A program made the translations under genes and the position numbers. Positions 60,437 through 64,000 of a stretch of 64,000 nt of DNA are shown here, piece by piece. The stretch's first letter is position 1; every line of letters begins with the position of its first letter. The DNA comes from Streptomyces griseus. GTDB taxonomy: Bacteria; Actinomycetota; Actinomycetes; Streptomycetales; Streptomycetaceae. The DNA lies in contig NZ_MDKB01000002.1 of the NCBI RefSeq assembly GCF_001715295.1, positions 2,006,313 to 2,070,312 on the forward strand, given 5' to 3'. The notes beneath the pieces were generated by a model that ran no database searches, was not told where the DNA came from, and worked only from the letters and a program-made list of their open reading frames with translations.

Positions 60437-61276
60437 TCAGGGCGTGACTGCGGAGGTCCGACGGCGGGAGGCGTACCAGACGAGACCAGCGGTGACGGCG
60501 GCCGCGCCTACTGCTGCAGCGGCCACGAGGGCCGGGCGTGGCGGCATCGAAAAGACCGGCAGCCGTTGCTTGAGCCGAACCGGGCGATCGAAGACCAGAA
60601 CCGGCCAATCCCGGGCAGCGGCCTCACGTCGCAGCGCCCGGTCGGGGTTCACGGCGTGCGGGTGGCCGACGGCCTCCAGCATGGGAACGTCGGTGAACGA
60701 ATCGCTGTACGCGTAGCAGCGCGCGAGGTCGTATCCCTCGGAGGCCGCGAGTGATCTCACGGCTTCGGCCTTGGTCGGGCCGTAGGCGTAGTACTCGACC
60801 TCGCCCGTGAAGCAGCCGTCGTCGCCGACGACCATGCGGGTCGCGACGACCCGGTCGGCACCGAGCAATTCCCCGATCGGCTCCACGACCTCGGCGCCGG
60901 AGGTCGACACGATGACCACGTCGCGCCCGGCTGCGTGGTGTTCCTCGATGAGGGTGGCTGCCTCGTCGTAGATGATGGGGTCGATCAGGTCGTGCAGAGT
61001 CTCGGCGACGAGCTCCTTGACCTGCTGGACGTTCCACCCCTTGCAGAGCGCCGAGAGGTATGCGCGCATGCGCTCCATCTGGTCGTGATCGGCGCCACCG
61101 GCGAGGAACACGAACTGCACGTACGCGGTGCGCAGTACGGCGCGGCGGTTGATCAGCCCGCCTTGGTAGAAGGACTTGCTGAAGGTCAGCGTCGATGACT
61201 TCGCAATGACCGTCTTGTCCAGGTCAAAGAAGGCTGCTGTGCGCGGCGAGAAGCAGTTTTCCACAAAGGTGAGCAT
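60437..61276 (-). CDS. HAD-IB family phosphatase with C-terminal membrane helix
   Basis: The 279-residue protein has motif I FFDLDKTVIAKSS, motif II VIVSTSGAEVV, a conserved Lys in GPTKAEAV and motif III SDSFTDVPML. It resembles SerB-like HAD-IB enzymes and CicA of the Caulobacter type. The last about 30 residues form a transmembrane helix (ALVAAAAVGAAAVTAGLVWY) anchoring it. Its place beside 6C RNA and ssd/tadZ is conserved from mycobacteria to Streptomyces. Confidence 0.9.
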   Translation of the reverse strand: MLTFVENCFSPRTAAFFDLDKTVIAKSSTLTFSKSFYQGGLINRRAVLRTAYVQFVFLAGGADHDQMERMRAYLSALCKGWNVQQVKELVAETLHDLIDPIIYDEAATLIEEHHAAGRDVVIVSTSGAEVVEPIGELLGADRVVATRMVVGDDGCFTGEVEYYAYGPTKAEAVRSLAASEGYDLARCYAYSDSFTDVPMLEAVGHPHAVNPDRALRREAAARDWPVLVFDRPVRLKQRLPVFSMPPRPALVAAAAVGAAAVTAGLVWYASRRRTSAVTP

Positions 61277-61377
61277 AGGTGGCCACCATTCGGCGTAAAA
61301 TCCGGCGGGTGGGTTTGCTTGAGAAGGCCCTCGGGTACACCATGGAAGTCACGGATCGTTCGCGACCGTGCTAACCC

Positions 61378-61472
61378 CGGTCCGGCTCCTCCCCCCCCCG
61401 AGTCGGCCCGTGGGGACGACCCCCGCTCTCCCCCCCGGCGGGGGTCGTCGCATGTCCCGACGCGTTTCGGGT
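61378..61472 (+). ncRNA. 6C small RNA
   Basis: Two consecutive hairpins carry C-rich loops: stem CCGGCTC/GAGTCGG (61382-61388/61400-61406) with a loop of nine C, and a perfect 12-bp stem (61415-61426/61438-61449) with a loop of seven C. A third small hairpin CCCGA/TCGGG (61456-61471) may terminate it. These twin C-loops define the actinobacterial 6C RNA (B11 in mycobacteria), which pairs with G-rich mRNA sites. The location between a HAD hydrolase and ssd is conserved. The 5' end is estimated from TGCTAAC at 61368-61374 as a -10 region. Confidence 0.85.
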
Positions 61473-61778
61473 GCCTTGATGTAGGCGTTCTCACCTCTTT
61501 CCGCCGTTTCGGCCGACTGCTGAGCGGGTCCGCACCCAGCATGGTCGATGACTCTGTGTAGTTGAAGAGCTGCGCTCCGAATGTCGCCTGTACGAGCTAC
61601 CGAGATATTCACATGCGCGAGCTTGTCCACAGTTTTCGGGCAAGATCCACATGTTTTTCCGGATCGTTGCATCTTGATTCCGCCCACGAAGTCCGTGGGT
61701 TCCGGAATCGCGCCTCTCGGTCCAGTCCGAGATCACCGCGAACCGCACTGAAGAGGCAGTGAGAAGGGGGCGGAGATC
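61473..61778. other. Leader region of the tad operon
   Basis: This region lies between 6C RNA and ssd. It is less GC-rich than the average and probably holds the ssd/tad promoter. No gene is recognised. Confidence 0.45.
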
Positions 61779-62909
61779 GTGACGGGAACCTTCGCGCGAC
61801 AAGGTCAGGCGGGAGCGGAGGAGCCGCCGAGCGGGCCGTTGATCGTGACCGAGGACGCGGAGCTGCTGGACGACCTGCTGAGGCTGTGCGCAGCGGCCGG
61901 AGCGGTCCCTCAGGTGCATCACGGGCCACCTGGAGAAAAGGGCGCCTGGGAGGCGGCTCCCGTGGTTCTGGTGGGTGACGACGCTGCCGCCCGGTGTCGG
62001 GGTGTGGCACGAAGGCGCGGTGTGATGCTCGTGGGGCGCGACCAGGACGATCCGGACGTGTGGCGCCGTGCAGTGGAGATCGGCGCCGAATATGTGTTGC
62101 GGTTGCCCGACTCGGAGGGCTGGCTCGTCGACCAGATCGCCAATGCGGCGGAAGGCGTGGGACGTCCGGCGCTGACCGTCGGCGTGATGGGAGGGCGGGG
62201 CGGAGCCGGCGCGTCGACGCTCGCCTGTGCGCTTGCCGTGACGGCGGCCAGGTCCGGTCGGCGGACGATGCTGATCGACGGTGACCCGCTGGGTGGCGGT
62301 ATCGATGTGCTGCTGGGGGGCGAACAGTCGGACGGCATGCGATGGCCGGATTTCGCACGTTCCAAGGGGCGGGTCGGAGCCGGTGCGTTGGAGGAGTCCT
62401 TGCCGGCGCTGCACGGACTGCGCGTACTCAGCTGGGGCCGGGACGACGAGGTGGTGATCCCGCCGCAGGCCATGCGGGCGGTGCTCGCGGCGGCGCGTCG
62501 GCTCGGAGGCGTGGTGGTCGTGGACCTGCCGCGCCGGGTCGACGAAGGCGTGGCCGAGGCATTGGCACAACTGGACGTCGGGCTGCTGGTGGTGCCGGGT
62601 GAGCTGCGGGCGGTGGCAGCGGCCAGACGGGTGGCGTCGGTGGCCGGGATGATGTTGGAGGACCTCCGGGTCGTTGCCCGTGGGCCCTATACCGCCGGAC
62701 TGGACGAGCACTGGGTGGCGCAGGCGCTGGGCAGGCCTCTTGTCGGGGACCTGCCTGTGGAGGCCGGGCTGGGGGCGGCTCAGGGCGGTGCTGTGCCGCC
62801 GGGCGGTCATGCTCGCAGCCCGCTGGCCCGGTTCTGCACGGCGTTCTGGGACCTGGCGGATGCCTCGACGGGCGGCGTCGCAGCAGGCCGACCTCGGGAC
62901 GCGTCGTGA
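61779..62909 (+). CDS. ssd: Septum-site-determining/TadZ (CpaE)-like protein Ssd
   Basis: The protein has 376 residues. An N-terminal receiver-like fold without phosphorylation site (about 15-125) is followed by a MinD/ParA-like ATPase domain. Its P-loop is MGGRGGAGASTLACALAV, lacking both lysines of the usual KGGxGKT, as in TadZ/CpaE and mycobacterial Ssd. The partner Asp is in LIDGDPLGGGIDVLLGG. It positions Tad machinery or affects septation. GTG 61779 has GGGGGCGGAG upstream. The stop overlaps tadA (GTGA). Confidence 0.88.
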   Translation: MTGTFARQGQAGAEEPPSGPLIVTEDAELLDDLLRLCAAAGAVPQVHHGPPGEKGAWEAAPVVLVGDDAAARCRGVARRRGVMLVGRDQDDPDVWRRAVEIGAEYVLRLPDSEGWLVDQIANAAEGVGRPALTVGVMGGRGGAGASTLACALAVTAARSGRRTMLIDGDPLGGGIDVLLGGEQSDGMRWPDFARSKGRVGAGALEESLPALHGLRVLSWGRDDEVVIPPQAMRAVLAAARRLGGVVVVDLPRRVDEGVAEALAQLDVGLLVVPGELRAVAAARRVASVAGMMLEDLRVVARGPYTAGLDEHWVAQALGRPLVGDLPVEAGLGAAQGGAVPPGGHARSPLARFCTAFWDLADASTGGVAAGRPRDAS

Positions 62910-64000
62910 GCGACACGCTGCTGGACGCGGTCCGGCAACGCCTGGCCCGTAGCGGCACCGAGCCCACTCCGGCAGGAGTGGCGACGGCCTTGAGGGAGCA
63001 GGGGCGCTTGCTCGGCGATGCGGAGATCCTCGGAGCTGCGGAAGAACTCCGCGGTGAACTGGTCGGAACAGGCGTACTGGAGCGGTTGCTGGCCGACCCA
63101 GCGGTGACCGACGTGCTGGTCTCCGCGCCGGACCGGGTTTGGGTCGACCGTGGCGGCGGGCTGGAACTGACGAGGGTCACCTTCCCTGACGCCGCAGCGG
63201 TCCGGAGGCTGGCCCAGAGACTCGCGGCGATGGCCGGACGCCGGCTGGACGACGCCCGGCCCTGGGTGGACGCACGGCTCCCGGACGGAACGCGGATGCA
63301 CGCGGTCCTGCCCCCGGTGTCCGTCGGCTCGACGTGTCTGTCGCTGCGAGTGGTGCGGCCGAACGCGTTCACCCTGGCGGAACTCGTCGATGCCGGGACC
63401 CTGCCGCCCGCAGGCGACCGGCTCTTGCGCGCACTGGTCGATGCCCGGGTCTCGTATCTGATCAGTGGGGGAACCGGGGCGGGGAAGACCACCTTGCTGT
63501 CCAGCCTGCTGGGGGCGGTCGACCGGCGCGAGCGCATCGTGCTGGCCGAGGACTCGGCGGAACTGCGCCCTGATCATCCGCACGTGGTGCGACTGGAGTC
63601 GCGGCCCGCGAATCAGGAGGGCGCGGGTCGTGTGACTCTCCGGGACCTGGTGCGCCAGGCCTTGCGTATGCGTCCCGACCGGCTGGTGGTCGGAGAAGTG
63701 CGGGGCGGTGAGGTGACGGAGTTGCTTGCTGCGCTGAACACCGGACATGAGGGCGGGTGCGGGACGGTACACGCCAATGCCGCCGAGCACGTTCCGGCAC
63801 GCCTGGAGGCGCTGGGGACCGCTGCGGGCCTGGACCGGGCGTCGCTGCACAGCCAGGTGGCAGCCGCCCTGTCCGTGGTGGTGCATCTCGTCCGTGACCG
63901 GGGTGGGCAGCGACGTCTCGCCACGATCCACGTACTCGAGCGGGACTCGGCGGGCCTGGTGATCACTGTTCCCGCGGTGCGCTGGGGACCCGACGGGTTC
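62906..64000 (+). CDS. tadA: TadA/CpaF secretion ATPase, 3' end outside window
   Basis: The frame is open from GTG 62906 to the window end, with 365 residues visible. The N-terminal domain (TGVLERLLADPAVTDVLVSA) is followed by the ATPase core with Walker A GGTGAGKTTLLSSLLG, Asp box LAEDSAEL, Walker B LVVGEVRGGEVTELLAAL and His box GCGTVHANAA. It powers Tad-type pilus assembly or secretion and is overlapped by ssd. TadB/TadC and pilin genes are expected just downstream. Confidence 0.93.
   Translation, partial: MSDTLLDAVRQRLARSGTEPTPAGVATALREQGRLLGDAEILGAAEELRGELVGTGVLERLLADPAVTDVLVSAPDRVWVDRGGGLELTRVTFPDAAAVRRLAQRLAAMAGRRLDDARPWVDARLPDGTRMHAVLPPVSVGSTCLSLRVVRPNAFTLAELVDAGTLPPAGDRLLRALVDARVSYLISGGTGAGKTTLLSSLLGAVDRRERIVLAEDSAELRPDHPHVVRLESRPANQEGAGRVTLRDLVRQALRMRPDRLVVGEVRGGEVTELLAALNTGHEGGCGTVHANAAEHVPARLEALGTAAGLDRASLHSQVAAALSVVVHLVRDRGGQRRLATIHVLERDSAGLVITVPAVRWGPDGF

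Overview
The window is chromosomal DNA of a Streptomyces-type actinomycete. It has very high GC with strong third-position GC, GTG/TTG starts, many 4-base ATGA/GTGA gene overlaps, and marker genes such as wblA, Streptomyces crp, paired ArsA-type ATPases, the nth-nudix-marP block and an actinobacterial 6C RNA beside ssd/tadA. No phage, insertion sequence or CRISPR array is visible.

Layout. 0-6 kb: a 5' part of an ABC1/UbiB kinase, a LuxR-type regulator, a class III aminotransferase with a GntR regulator, and an unknown gene. 6-14 kb: a SLATT membrane protein, ybaB-recR, a DUF5063 gene, aspartokinase with a paralogue of aspartate-semialdehyde dehydrogenase that has lost its catalytic cysteine, and an ECF sigma factor overlapping a membrane protein. 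14-21 kb: SURF1, an S9 peptidase whose 3' end is tandemly duplicated, a methyltransferase, a secreted SGNH esterase and HtpG.

21.6-32 kb is the accessory core. It starts with a carboxylesterase pseudogene. A two-gene unit follows on the + strand: a Pycsar-effector-like membrane protein and a CRP/FNR regulator with an intact cyclic-nucleotide cassette. Converging on it is a tightly overlapping six-gene minus-strand operon: class III nucleotidyl-cyclase-like protein, P-loop NTPase with HEAT-like repeats, SPFH-vWA fusion, TerY-like vWA protein, PP2C phosphatase and transmembrane protein kinase. The vWA/PP2C/kinase part matches the logic of TerY-P phospho-signalling triads. The cyclase-like protein and the NTPase share a short GD-rich motif. 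I regard this as the best candidate for an undescribed conflict or stress-signalling system.

32-48 kb returns to conserved Streptomyces chromosome: a PIG-L deacetylase, tRNA-Pro(CGG) with a perfect 43-nt palindrome, a metallophosphoesterase, GatB/YqeY, a class A PBP, wblA, the two ArsA ATPases, a 51-residue DUF4177 protein, RidA, nudix, MBL hydrolase, crp, nth, a second nudix and a MarP-like protease. 48-58 kb: an epoxide-hydrolase-like/holin-X/nhaA unit, acs preceded by a duplicated mini-ORF, a SulP-carbonic anhydrase fusion and a lipoprotein polysaccharide deacetylase. 58-64 kb: a CooC-like ATPase, a Fic-like protein without catalytic His, a HAD-IB hydrolase, 6C RNA, and the start of a Tad-type secretion/pilus cluster (ssd/tadZ, tadA) running off the end.

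Several genes show a TANNNT-like hexamer followed by about six bases and then the start codon, which is the layout of leaderless transcripts. This helped choose some starts, notably the aminotransferase.
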